From NCBI RefSeq assembly GCF_901709675.1, contig NC_051091.1, forward strand, positions 9,024,967 to 9,088,966: DNA of 64,000 nucleotides, in the 5' to 3' direction. Position numbers and translations under genes: made by a program. The notes beneath the pieces are model-generated. The model ran no database searches, was not told the DNA's origin, and saw only the letters and a program-made list of their open reading frames with translations. Every line of letters begins with the position of its first letter. Positions within the stretch are counted from its first letter, which is position 1. The stretch comes from Syngnathus acus (taxonomy: Eukaryota > Chordata > Actinopteri > Syngnathiformes > Syngnathidae). Shown in pieces: positions 31,931-45,100 of the stretch.

Positions 31931-32321
31931 TGCCAGGTGGAGAGAGAAAAGAAGGAAGCAGTTCAGAAGCAAACAAGGTGTGGCTTTCTGTCGATATAAT
32001 CGCTGACTTTAGCGTAAAGTCCATCAAGAAAGTCACACAGTACTGTTGGGACGCCGACGAAGGGAAGCTGCCAATAGACACAACTTCATCACTTCACCTC
32101 TCAGGTAATGACAACTGTGTTTCGTTCTTATCTATTTATTTATGTATTTATTTATATATTATGTTTCTTTTTTATTGTTTCTTTTTTATTTAAATTTATT
32201 TAATTAAAATAAAATACTGTGTGCTTGAAAAGGTCATTTGATGACTGCTCACTCGAGTTATAATATCCCGGTTGCTCAGTGCGAACTTTGTACCGACCAT
32301 CGATGTTTTTTGTTTCTTAGC

Positions 32322-33996
32322 ATGGCGTCGGAAAATTCCAACAGGAAAGTGTCCACTGTCTTCATCACCTTGGCAACTCCTCACCAAACCAAGGTACAGC
32401 AAAAAGATGGGACCAAAAAGGGCTGGGTACATGTCGGGCCTTCCCGAAAGAGCGCGGGATCTCTCACCTCAACATCCGATGAGATTTCCCAAAACACCAC
32501 GTCATCTGCGAGCCGTGCATCTGTCCAATCGGGACACGACATGGGAATGCAGTGGGAAAATCAAGACAGGGATCTTGCCGGTATTATTTTAGACTTGATA
32601 CTTTTGACACTGATACTGGTCACAGCCATGCTTGATTAATCTATTGATCGAAAACCTTTCTATTTGACCTTTCAGGTTCAACTGATGTCTTCTCACCTCC
32701 TCCTCTTCCTTCTTCTTCTCCACTTCTTCCACCTTCTCCTCCTCCTGAGCTGCATTCATATCCCCCAAAACCGCACCCCACACCATCACCTCCTTCTGTC
32801 CAAAAACCTGTCTCAAGACCTCCGATTTCACCCCAGTCGCCACCTCCCAAAAAAGAGGTAAACATTTCCATCGTGGCCAAAATTCCATCGATCCGCTTTT
32901 CAATTCCAGAGTTAGAATGAGTTGATTGATTTTTACATTAACTCTGTACTTTGCATTTAAGGTGGAAAAACAAGCCTCATCTAATGGGATGACTACAAAT
33001 AAACAGCCAAATGGGATCAAGAAGGACAAGCCCAGTGAGAGCAGAGGTGACCTTTTCCTGACCTATATTAGCTACTCTCAGGCACGGATGATGCACACAA
33101 ACTAACTTTTTGTTCATTTACATGCACTGCAGGCTTGTGTGGATTCTGTCAGAAGCCCATACCTTTTTCAGAACCAGCTTCGACTGCTTTGAAGAGGATT
33201 TACCATAAAAGCTGCTTCAAGTGCAAGACTTGTAGTTGCCTTCTGGCTGGAAAAACCTTCTACCACGAAGCAGAAGTTCCGGAATGTGAAGAGTGCCATG
33301 AGGTAAAGACAAGTCTTCGGTACATCCTTTCACTGGATGAATTTCAAAATTTGGATTCATATTTTCAGCCACATCAAATGTAGGGGTTGAATATCTGTTC
33401 TTTTCATTCTTGCAGAAAACTCTTGAACGTTGTTGGTCTTGTGGACAAAAGATAAGAGAGAGACTAGTTCGGGCACTCCAACGAGTGTACCATCCTACTT
33501 GTTTTACCTGTGTGACATGTAAACAGCCACTTGAAAACTTCATGCAGGCGGATACTGGAGAACTCTACTGCCAACTGGACTACGCCAGGTATGACAATCA
33601 CAGACGAAGACTGTAGCTTTGCATTCATTTATAAATTGAGGTGTCATTTTTTTTTCAATTGGTCATTTTTCTTGCCTAACGTTTGCTTTTGATTTTTATA
33701 TATTAAGGAAGTTTGCTAAGAAGTGCAGTGCCTGCCATGAGCTAATTATGGGCAGTGATGGGAATTTGCCAGAGCATATTGAAAGCGAGGGACGCATCTT
33801 CCACAAAGAGTGCTACAGATGTGAGGTATTGGCATCACAAGACTACAAAGTACATACGTACATGCGCAGGAGCAAGCCGGAGTCAACTCACATTTTTCCT
33901 CAGGTTTGTAACGTCAAGTTCTCTGTGGGGAAAGACGATGGTGTTGGCTGCTATACCAAGGATGGGAAAAGGCTTTGTCGCTCTTGCTGTTCATAA
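32322..33996 (+). CDS. fblim1: Migfilin (filamin-binding LIM protein 1)
   Basis: Adaptor joining filamin and kindlin-2/VASP at cell-matrix and cell-cell adhesions. The start gives MASENSNRKVSTVFITLATP, where KVSTVFITLA matches the N-terminal filamin-binding peptide of human migfilin. A proline-rich segment follows (FSPPPLPSSSPLLPPSPPPE, 32675-32861). Three LIM domains then come in separate exons: LIM1 from CGFCQKPIPFSEP (33133-33303), LIM2 from CWSCGQKIRERLVRALQRVY (33416-33588), and LIM3 from CSACHELIMGSDG (33708-33996). The zinc ligands C-x2-C, H-x2-C and C-x2-C are present in all three. The protein ends RLCRSCCS, about 345 residues, near the human length. The last intron, 33826-33903, is 78 bases and free of in-frame stops. 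AATAAA is at 34257-34262. Confidence 0.93.
33826..33903 (+). other. Stop-free 78-bp intron within LIM3 of fblim1
   Basis: The interval begins GTATTG and ends TTTTTCCTCAG, joining CYRCE to VCNVKF. Its length is a multiple of three and it contains no stop, so retention would insert 26 residues (VLASQDYKVH...) between zinc ligands of the third LIM domain. Removal restores the family sequence, so splicing is the expected state. Confidence 0.6.
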
Positions 33997-35210
33997 CATG
34001 GAGTAACGACAAGATAAGATCGCTGGGCTCACTATCGACGAAGAAACCAAAACCACAGAAGTGATGAAACATACAAGTGGATGAAATGATTTAAATGCTT
34101 TGTTTGGTTGCCAGACTGTTTCAGTGGTCACACGGTCGGCGTGGGAATCTCAGAATAACTAACGATGCAATATTTTCCTTTAATGCCAATAATATCATAA
34201 TACTGGGTGATAATTTAGATGTTTCATTTTAAACGGCCAGCGTGTAATTACTATGTAATAAAATATGTATTATTGACCGTTTAATTACCCAGTCAGAATT
34301 CTGTGACTCACATCCTATTGCAAAATTTAAATCATTATAAAGTACTTGTACAGAAAATAAGAGACATACTGGATGTGTTTTTCTTTAATGAATGTGCACC
34401 TTTGCCAAAAATATGAATGTGTAATCCTGGACTGCAATTTATTCCTATTGTACTTCTTCCTGACACTGAGGTAAACATATAAAATTATTTTATACTGTGA
34501 AGTTAGCATTAGACTTTAGGTCACAATTTGTTGTCTTTTTATCCAAATTAATTGTATCTCTAATTCTATCGAATCAAGTTTGTATTAAAAACTGTGGTAA
34601 TGGATCCCTTTTGTTCTTTGAGTGTGATGATGACAAATATATTAGGTGGACACACCATAGGTTATTTAACACATGAACTTAAATGTGAACTTGTTAAGTT
34701 GCACTTCATGTAGATCTACAGAAAAAGACAACAGTTGTTCTCGACAATTAAAAAAACAAACATTTACATGTGGTAGTTGTGCAGAATATGTTAGCATTAA
34801 GCTAGCAAGCCATTTCTTATTTTTGATTGATCGTTCGCTATGTGAGTAGAATTAAGTTTTACAATAGCTTTTACAATACATTTTTCAATAATAATACATA
34901 TCGGTGTTGTATGTACGCGTGTGTGTGTACTAGTCAAGAGGTTGTGGGGGCGGAAAAGGGAAATTTCGCAAAGTGTCCCTCCCAAGAGGCGCGCGCAACC
35001 TGTGCACGCGCAGCTCGCACACTGAAGCGCGCTCTCGTGTGTGACTCGAGGACGCTTCGGCTAAAGCTACAAGAGCAGCGGGCGAGTAGGCCCTCGTCTG
35101 CTCTGCATAAATACGTCGTCGTTCATTTTGTTCCGACAGACGGACACTCCGGCCGGCTGGGATTTCAAATGCGCCCGATCATATGTGTGTGAAGGGGGAA
35201 AGCATAGCGC
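33997..35210 (+). other. fblim1 3' UTR and spen promoter region
   Basis: The fblim1 3' UTR likely ends just after 34262. The centre is AT-rich without features. From about 34945 to 35180 the sequence turns GC- and CpG-rich, the expected spen promoter and 5' UTR. A TATA-like CATAAATA at 35106-35113 is present but its use is unknown. Confidence 0.5.
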
Positions 35211-36141
35211 ATGATGGTCCGGGAAACCAGACACCTTTGGGTGGGAAATTTGCCCGAACACGTCCGAGAGGAGAAGATTGTGGAACATTTTAAACGGTAT
35301 GTTACGCAAGAGGGGCTTCTATGGTGGCGGAGCAGCGCGCCATATGTCGCTGGCTAGCCCACGGTCGATGCTAACGCTGCTAACATTAGCTTGTGTAAAC
35401 TTTTGAGTGTTTTGCTCTTTCAAGTTCTGCTCGGGTTCGAACACACAATGTCGCGTTTTATAAGGGTCCGTCGTACGAAACGGACCCACCCTAACGCCGT
35501 TGTTAACGATGTTTGGCAATTTCGATAACTTTTGCTAATGCCGAGAAGCAAGTCCCTAGCCACCAAGCTCTACCACCCAGCCAACCATTTTGTGGCAAGT
35601 CAATACGTTTTAATGGTCGTTAAAAGACTCTGCTGCACACGTTCACAGACACATACATCTGAATTTGCTTTGCATCGTTGGTGTTGTCTTGTTAAGTAGC
35701 AAAATAAATCGCCAGAATGTTGCAGTTCAGAAAACACTCCAGCCCGAATTTGCGGAAAAATCAGCGATCCGACCGGGCCCATCTTTAAATATTAGCTAGT
35801 TGTTGGGCTGCCTTATCGAGGTTCTCTGTCTAGCTCTTGCTTATCTTGTATGAACTCGGCTCAAATGAGAACGAGGCGTTCTTTAGTTTTATGCGCTTAA
35901 GGTTAATGCAACATTATCGTTCGTGTGTGTGTGTGGGGGGGAAGCCCCTCGAGGAACTCAGCAAACGCTTCTCCAACAAAACAAACACCATCCCTACTTC
36001 AACGGCAGCACCTGCAAGTCATATATTGCAGTCGTTCTATTAATTCTCAATTTTCACGTATCTCCTTAGTTTAGGCAGTATTTCCCCTATTTAATAATGG
36101 AGCATGTTCGATTACTTGCGTACTGCTACTCACCCCCCCCC

Positions 36142-36183
<42 letters not shown>

Positions 36184-39100
36184 CGGTAATATCTGCTTCC
36201 TGCAGCGTTTGTATAAAGATTACGCAACTCTTGTCTTGAGTTAATCACTTCCATCTGATTCTCTCAGGTATGGACGTGTGGAGAGTGTTAAGGTTCTGCG
36301 GAAGCGAGGATCAGAGGGCGGCGTTGCGGCCTTTGTGGATTTTGTGGATATTAAAAGTGCTCAGAAGGCTCACAATGCCGTCAACAAGATGGGGGACAGG
36401 GACCTTCGGACTGACTACAATGAACCTGGGTCAGTCCCGAGTGCTGTTCGGGGCCTTGATGACAGCTCCCCGTCGAGCAGTCGAGACGTTACAGGATTCT
36501 CTAGGGGAACAGTTGGACCTGTGTTTGGCCCCCCTGTGTCCCTTCACACCAGAGAGGGACGTTATGAACGGAGAATAGATGGGTAAGTGGACATGGTCAC
36601 CAATCCGTGGAAATCTCGGTATGAGATCGGTGTAACGCCTAATCACATAGTTGGGTTTATTCCGAAGGGATGTATGGTGCTCTCACAATGGTAATCTCGG
36701 GATCGTTCCTTATCATCATAATTGACTTGCAGTGCCCATGGGATTAAGTAAATTAACCACACATTATGATTTCTTATGGTTGTGTTAATACAAGGTCTGT
36801 TTATGGATATTACACCCAAAAGGAATATCCTGGCGAGTTCTGGATTTATTTTGTTGGAAATTACCCCTTCCTGGGAGCCTTTGGATGTTTTGAAGCCCAT
36901 TTTTCTCCAGGATGTGGATCTAAGTTTTTATTTTCACTCAAGACCGAAAACTGGAAGTAAATAACCCCCCATGGTGGATTCACAGGTATTGAGTATTTGA
37001 TCGTAACCTCGCTCAGGACTACCTACATCTGGTTATCCTTTTGTCTATCTTGGCAACTGCTGATAGCTGGATTACTATTTTTCCCAACCATTTTTGAATC
37101 CACGGATACAGCTTGTTCTGAATGTGGAATTGAATCATTAGACAATCCAAGTACAATAAATTTAGTGCCATTTTTCTAAAGCCAATTTTAGCACAAGATG
37201 AAACAGAGTAGCTACATTTCCTGTGAATAAGGAAGCTATCCCAAGAAGAGTTCACTAGAACACGGAGGATCCAATCTACTATCCAGGGAGGCTGATGGAG
37301 CTATTCCCGAAGATGCCAGAAGACTACACCACTGGACGTATCCTATGCGTTGGATGTACTCTCTTCAATCCAAGTATGGATTGGTGTAGCTGCCATTCAG
37401 TTGGATTACTTATGTGTGGATGTAGCTGTGTGAGGTTTCCCCGACCGATTTGCAGTGAAAAGAGAGCCGAAGACAACTTTTCCAAAGTAATACCGCAACC
37501 TCAAGCCAGCCAGCCAGCAGGCACATCGGAAATGATCCATGGAGCGTGGAATTATGCCATATCCAACGACTGGGATTTTATAGCCGGTTATTACGGAGTA
37601 GTGTGTTCCCATTTGACATATTATCTAATACCGTTAAAACAACCAAGGAATACATTTTTGACTCCTTTAAAGTGGAATCTTGGGGAAATACTTTTTTGCT
37701 TATCTCATCCATTTGGATGTTCTGTTAAGGCGGCATGGACTTGTCTGAATTATCCAGAAGTTCATCTTTTTTTTTTTTAACTAGCTTTATGTTCCTCTGT
37801 TTTTTTTCCTCTACATGTTCAGAAATCCATTAATTCTGTAGTTGTTTTTTATTTTTTCCTCCCCTCATCCCGTGAAGGAAATTCCATTGCCTAACAGTGG
37901 ATTAACTGCTGGCCTCATGCTCCCTCCACAGTAATTGAAGATTACTCGCAGTCTGATCGAAGAAAGCCGTTTTTGGCACATTAGAATAACAGATTTTTCC
38001 AGTTGTTTTTTTTCTCATTCCGGCTGTCACATTCTGACCACCTAGATTTGATTTGGATTAGTTACAGTAACTTCTTTCCGAAAAGGTTGGTATTTCTCTG
38101 TCCTTTGCTTATTCTTCTTTCCTTATGTTTCTCTGAAATTGTTACACCCGACAAGAGCAAATAAAATATACTTATGTACATTATGTCATTCTATATATGC
38201 ACCTCAGTGGAAGAAAGGTAGCACAGCTGCCACAGAGTTAAGTGGTTTGAGTCTGCTTTGGCTTTCTCGATGAAATTTCCATTTTCTGCCCATCAATGCA
38301 TATGTTTTATCTGGCTACTTCCTCCTACATTCCAAAAACATGAGTTGTTGTTTGGCTACCCCTGCCCTGCGATTGACTGGCGACCAGACCAGTGCTGACT
38401 CCTCCCCTTTTTTCTCACCCAAAATATCTAGGAACAGCCTAACAACTTTGTATGTTTCTGCACAGAATATGTACATTAGCTGTATGTCATATGTGGCTCA
38501 ATGAAGATAAATAATAGTCAGCCTTTTACTCAGTGTCGGCATGCAACTTGAAACTCTGGAAAATATGTCAAAGGTTACACTCCCCTTCTGAATATTAAGT
38601 GTGACATGTTTATTGAATGACTTGTCTTTTTAGGCCTTCGTAACCTTTGTAATGTTGGAATTCATCCATTTCGTTCAGGTCATTGGTGATATGGAGTCCA
38701 TCCCTGCTTACTTCGGGTGTTTGGTGGTGTAGACTGCTGACTCTTAAACCGATGGACTGTTGAGAGTCTCAAATTAATCGAATCATGTTTTTGGAATGTG
38801 GGAGGAAGCCGATGTAACTAAAACCAGCGCAAGCATAGTGAGAACTTGCATACTTTACATGGGAGCCAAAGCTTGGATTCGAACCCATTAACCCCAGATT
38901 GTGAATCAGATGGACTAACCGGGCAGACACAGTGCTGCTCTGATGCTGTCCAATAAAAAGCAAAACAGTTTTTTTAATGACGTGATAACATGTAGAACAA
39001 TCATTTTAAGGTTTTCAGATTAAATTGCCTTAGTGCCAAAAATTCATTGGCTGGTGACAAGCAATATCAAACGCAAAGCTGCATGTCAAGAATCTCATTG

Positions 39101-42100
39101 ACCTGTTACCCCCCTCTCTATCTATCCTTTTGTCATTTTGCAGTAGTTCAGAAACCCGCGACCGTGCATATGACCACAGCCCATACGGACACCATGAGCG
39201 CAGCGGGACTTTTGACCGACAGCGGCACTACAATGCGGACTATTACAGGGAGCGCTCTTTGTTTGCTGCTGCCGGTCCAGGGAGCAGTGCCATCAGTGGA
39301 ACCTTTGAGGCATCAGACCCTCATTTTGACTCTAGAATACGAGACCCCTTCGCTCTCGCGCCGGCCACTCGTCGCGACCTCTACAGAGATGACAGAGGAC
39401 GCCGCGTTGATAGAACCTACCATCACCGCCGGAGCCGATCATCCCATTCCTCCCAGTCTCGACACCCTTCCCCCCAGCGGACAACTGGACAGACCTCCAA
39501 AAGTGCTCATTCCCCTAAATGTGCGCCTTTGTCTCCTGGAAGAGGCCCACGTTCTCAATCTTGCAGCAGATCCTCAAGTTCTGACTCTGTGAGCAGCACC
39601 AGCAGTACAGGCAGTGGCAGGTGGGACAATTTAAAGGAAGGCGGCCATTGATACTGCATCTGTTTTCAACATTAAATCATATTCTTGATAATCTACCAGT
39701 CAGACGAGCAAATGTGTGATAAAGTACCCTTTTGACTACAGCGACTCCAACAGCAGCTCAAGTGATGGATCGCGAGCACGTTCTGTTCAGTCATCAGCTG
39801 CACACGCGCCACCTCAGTCGTCGTCGATGGTGCTCGACTCGGACGAGCCACGTCGAAGCTTTGGGATTAAAGTGCAAAACCTTCCCGCACGATCGACAGG
39901 TGAGCTTTGTCCCAGCTGTTGATGTTTGATCAAATGGAATGGAGATTGAAAGAAATGCTTTTGCCAATGTATTTACTCACAAAATGGAATCATTTTCTCT
40001 TCAGACACAAGCTTAAAAGATGGACTATTCCATGAGTTCAAGAAACATGGTAAAGTGACCTCCGTGCAGATCCATGGAGCATCCGAAGACCGCTATGGTC
40101 TGGTGTTCTTTAGACAACAAGAGGATCAAGAGAAAGCCCTGAGTGTCCCGAAAGGAAAACTGTTCTTTGGCATGTTGATTGAAGTCACAGCGTGGAATGG
40201 TCCTGGTAAGCAATAACGCCTAAAAACAAAAAAAAACCCCTCATCTGATTATGATGATGAAGAAATACTCAGCGCTGCATTTCGGTGTGAAGCAATGACT
40301 GTTAGATGTGGAGCAAATGGTAATTGGATGAAATTGCAAGATAGTGTGTAATTCATGGGTGTTTTTGAATTTGTTGCAATCGCGGCAATGCAAATTATCT
40401 GTGTAATGTAACCACTGGAATTAAAAAAAAAAAATAAATAAAAAAACTTGATCACAAGACAGCATATGGCAGCCAACCAGTCTGTGGTCAGTGCGGCAAG
40501 CCAATATAGCAGCCAGTAGTGAAACTGCACGCACAGATGTGACTCAACCAGACATGACCAGAATAGGAATTAATAATGAATTTTTTTTTCTTTTTTGTAG
40601 AAACTGAGAGTGAGAATGAGTTCAGGCCCCTTGATGGTAGAATAGATGAATTCCACCCGAAAGCCACCAGAACATTATTTATTGGCAACCTTGAGAAGAC
40701 AACCAGCCGTGAACAACTTTTTGAAATTTTTCAACGCTTTGGAGAAATTGTCGTAAGATACCATCTTACTCCGAACATTTTGTTCTGTGTATTTTCTTGT
40801 CCTATAAAACTTTGTTTGTTGTTGCTCTCTACAAGGACATTGACATCAAGAAAATAAATGGAGTTCCCCAGTATGCGTTTGTACAGTATTCTGATATTGC
40901 CAGTGTTTGCAAGGCCATTAAAAAGATGGATGGCGAGTATCTTGGCAGTAACAGACTAAAGGTAAAACTGCAAACAACACATTTGTTCTTTTTTTTTTAT
41001 TATGTCAATCAAATGCTTACTTTTTGCATAATAATTATTTTTTCTTTTTTCTTTCTTTCAAAGCTTGGTTTTGGGAAAAGTATGCCTACGGCGTGTGTTT
41101 GGCTTGATGGGCTAACAACCAATATCACAGAGCAATACCTCACACGCCATTTCTGTCGTTATGGACATGTTGTCAAGGTAAGATCTACTATATTACGCAG
41201 GTCTTGTTCCAATTTTTGTCAAAAACATCAATTTTCGTTTTCTTTTTTTTAGGTTTTATTTGACAGAATGAAAGGAATGGCCCTGATTTTCTACAACAAC
41301 ACCGATTTTGCTCAGAATGCAGTGAGAGAGACCAAAGGCTGGAAGATTGGAGGCAGCAAAATTAAGGTGGACAAATTGGTTGACTGTGGTATTTTTAGTA
41401 CAAACATAGACTTAAGTTTAACATGACATTTGTTTATGATAGGTGGACTTTGCAAGCCAAGAGAGTCAGCTGGCATTCTTCAGATCTATGCAGACATCTG
41501 GTCAAGACATTAGAGAACTTTATGAAATTCCTGCGGAACGGCGGTAAATTGTCCACATTGTTAATTACAAACTTGTCACATCATTTTTCGGGAACTCTTT
41601 TAATTTGCCTTTCTTTGATTCCCTATTCACGCAACAGGGAGGATCGCAGGCCCCTGTACCATGAATTTACAGCAGAGAGAGCTTATTATGAAACCTTACG
41701 AACGCCTGGCCTTTACACAGAGGATGCCCGGAGAGAGTATGCAGCTCGCAGTCGGGACCGTTTCCCTGAATTGGAACATTTTCAAGGAGAACATTATGAC
41801 CCACGTTACCATGAAGATCCACGGGACTACAGGGATTACAGAGATCCTTTTGAGCAAGACATTAGAAAATACACCTATATTCAAAGAGAACGAGAACGTT
41901 TTGAAGCTGACCGAAACAGATGGAGTCCCTCTCATCATCGGCGCCCCATTACCCCTGCAGTGTCGCCATCGCCGACCGAGCGAGCGCCGAGAGAATCGGA
42001 GCGCCGAGTTTATAGCCAGTCCTCTGAAAGAAGTGGTAGTGTAAGCTCACTCTCCCCGCCACACTTTGAAAAATCTGAAAAGACTTTGCCGGAACATGCC

Positions 42101-45100
42101 TCAAAGAGTGACAAGACTGAAAAGAGCAGTCAAGCTGACAGAGCTGTAGGCCCCGAGAAAACCAAGCGGCCCAAACGAAAAGAGAAAGGCGAGAAAGCCG
42201 AGAGAGTCAAACCAAGGAAAGTAAAAGGGCAATCTCCATCCAATACGCTAGCAGACGCGGAGCCTAATGCTGCACAGGAAGCAGGCCATGCAAAAGGAAA
42301 GGGAGTTGAACAAGATGCCCAAGACAGGCAGAAACATAAGGGAGATAATGACACTCAGTGCTCAACTGCGCTCCATGACTCGGCAAAAAGCGAAAGATCT
42401 GAAACGGCAAAAGGTGATAATTCTGATATGGATGGGAAAGGTCGAGTCAAAAAGCATATTAAAACTGAGATTGGAAATGATGGGAAAGATTCGTCCGTGG
42501 ATTCAGATCGCCTTGCTGCGAGAAAAAGGCGCTTTGCTGACTCCAGTGGGAAGACTGTTCATCAAAAGCGAAGCAGGCTTGATGAAGAGGATTGTAATCA
42601 ATCGCAAGACCCGAGTGCAAAAGAGATAGACTCCGATAAGCACAAAGATGCCCAACGTAGAGATTCAAGATTTAAAAGTGGAACTTCGAAGGATGTTCAA
42701 GAGGACATTAAAGTGCCCAGAGAGAAATTTGAGGGATCGTTGGAACCTTCTGAGTCAAAACGGCTCCCAGCCCACACTACATCCAGAAGATTTTCACATG
42801 ATGGAAATCCAGACCAAGGCTCTTCAAGAGAACAGGAACACAGTGCGATTTTCAAATTTACTGGTCAGGTGCCCGAAACTAGCAAAGGCATCAAAATTAA
42901 GGAGGAGCATGTTGATATTGACCTGTCTCAAAGTTACCGCAAGCAAATGGAGCAAAATAGACGCTTGCATCAGCAGCAACATCGAGAGTCGGACAAACCT
43001 GGAAAATCTGCCAAACCAGGAAGTCCACAAGAAAGTGAAACTGAAGAATTGGAACATCGCAGTCTTGTGCATGAAGTTGGTAAACCACCTGAGGATGTCA
43101 CAGATAACTTCCCCTCTCACAAACAAAAGAAGCTTGACCTGTTTGACAGCGAAGGAATTAAGAGAGAGCGGGTGTATAGGAGCTTCAGGCAAAAAAGTGA
43201 AGATCCTGAATGGAACAACACATCCTCTCCAGGACACCAGTTTGCCCACCATACAGAGGAGGACTTTGATCATTCGCAGAAAGAGCTTGTAAAAAGTGAG
43301 AAAACTAACCCCGATATGGAGCCGCTTGTCAAAAGGACACATAATGCTCACGTCAACAAACCCACCACACTCGATACAGAAGAGGAGCAACAAAAACGAT
43401 GGGAGAGCAGAGGAAAACAAAACACGCTACCTGACCTAAACTTTTCTAGAAATCTCAACAAAAATGTCCACAACCGCAAACGTTTGGAGTATGGCGTTTG
43501 GCAGGATATAGAGCCAGGGGAGGTAAGATCAGACTCTGAAGAGGATCGAGAAGCCAAACCACGGTCTCCCGTGGCATCTACTTCAAAGTCTTTTTCTGAC
43601 AGACCGAGGGGTGAGAGATTTTCCGACCCAAAAACAGCACATCTCGAAAGAAATAAGTTCTACTCATTTGCACTCGACCAGACGATCACACCAGATACGA
43701 AAGCTCTACTTGAGCGTGCAAAATCCCTCTCGTCTTCCAGAGAAGATAACTGGTCCTTCTTAGATTATGATTCTCACTTTGCGAGTCTCCGTAGCCGCAA
43801 AGATACAGAGAAGATAGAATCAACACCAAGGCCTACACCATCGTGGTACATGAAAAAGAAAAAGATCCGAAGTGGATCTGAAGATAAACTCGATGATCGA
43901 AAAGAGGAGCCAAAGCCAGAGGAACATGAGCGAAGAGAGCTGTTTGCTTCTCGCTTCCTTCACAGCCCTGTTTTTGAGTTGGACTCGAGACGACTTCAGC
44001 ATCTAGAACGGAAATATGAAGAAGCTGAGAATGCCCAAAACCAGCAAAGTAATCTGCATGGAACCATAGATGGTGAACTTGACTCGGGTCCAGTTGTTCT
44101 TTTCCATAGTCGGTTTTTGGAACTCACAAGATTGCAGCAACAGAAGAACAAAACCCAACCGGAAGAAATAGTAGATGAGATAAAAGATGACAAAGCATCA
44201 ATGGAAGAGCCACAAATGTTGCAATCACCTGAAACAAAGGAATCTCTCCCTGATCCAGAAATAAAGCCCATCAGTCCAGCTGAAGAGTTGGTATCTGAAC
44301 CCACGATAACACCCCCTGTCTCACATACAGTGCCAAAAGAACTTCCTCCAATAGAACAACCACCTCAATTACCCACTGAGCCATCTCCTACTGTGGTTTT
44401 CATAAAACAGGAAAAAGAAATTGAACATCTGCCTGAGCAATACCCACCAACTGAGGCTAACACTGATTCAGAAGCTCCATCCATCAAACAAGAAGCCAAT
44501 TATTTAGAAGCTCATTTTAAACTTTCTCCTTCTGAAATTAAAATGGATGAGGTTTTAGATGTTAAACCTAGTATAGAAGAGCCAAGTAGCTGCAATTTGC
44601 AGGAGTTTGTCAGTAGTTCAGAAGCAGAGGTTGCTTCTGTGGCAGGGAACACTGAAGTCACCCAAGCCCAAAGTTCTTCACCTCATACTCGTGAAGACGG
44701 TATAGTGAAGAAAGAGCCATATGCCACGGTTTCAGAGCCTGAGGAAGAAACAATCCTTAAAGTTAGTAAAGAGTTCAGCGATGACACTAACACTGAGGGA
44801 AACTCTGCCCCTAAGGAGTATAAAACAAAAGAAATGAAAACTAAAAAGACCAAGCCAACCCCAGCTGAAGTTGCTTCAAGTGTCGTCGTGCCTGCATCGG
44901 CTCCTGAAAAGCAAGCCACGCGCAAGAGTGAACGCATTGACAAAGAGAAATTGAAACGTGGCTCTTCCCCAAGGGCCGAATTGAAGTCCACAGGCAAGTC
45001 TCCTCTTCATGGCTCGGACGGTGACGTCTCGGAGCAAAGCATATCGTCAGGCAGAGCGAGACGTACAAATGTGAAATCTGTTTATGCGAGAAAACGGGGC

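Larger units (their letters stand above)
31066..32321. other. tmem82-fblim1 interval with likely fblim1 5' exon
   Basis: The tmem82 3' UTR starts here; no strong poly(A) signal could be fixed. A hAT-type terminus lies at 31717-31765. A sequence that reads like a 5' exon of fblim1 spans roughly 31880-32104 and ends TCTCAG|GTAATG, a good donor, paired with the acceptor TTTCTTAG just before the fblim1 ATG. It contains an ETS/CRE-like motif at 31918-31930. AT-rich TTTA repeats follow at 32125-32215. The 5' exon is inferred from splice signals. Confidence 0.45.

Noticed and set aside
32589-33029. 146-codon minus-strand frame rich in Glu and Lys
   Set aside because: It is the antisense shadow of the proline-rich fblim1 exon; its acidic repeats are the complement of Ser/Pro/Leu codons.
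37295-37780. 161-codon open frame in spen intron 2
   Set aside because: It shows no family resemblance, runs into a poly-T tract, and overlaps other open frames on both strands. The block's word bias explains the long frame better than coding does.
38860-38935. tRNA-like B-box (GGATTCGAACCC) in spen intron 2
   Set aside because: No cloverleaf or A-box at the right spacing; it is part of a degenerate interspersed repeat.
41661-43420. Several frames of 60-214 codons within the large spen exon
   Set aside because: They are alternative-frame shadows of the single conserved 7 kb coding exon.
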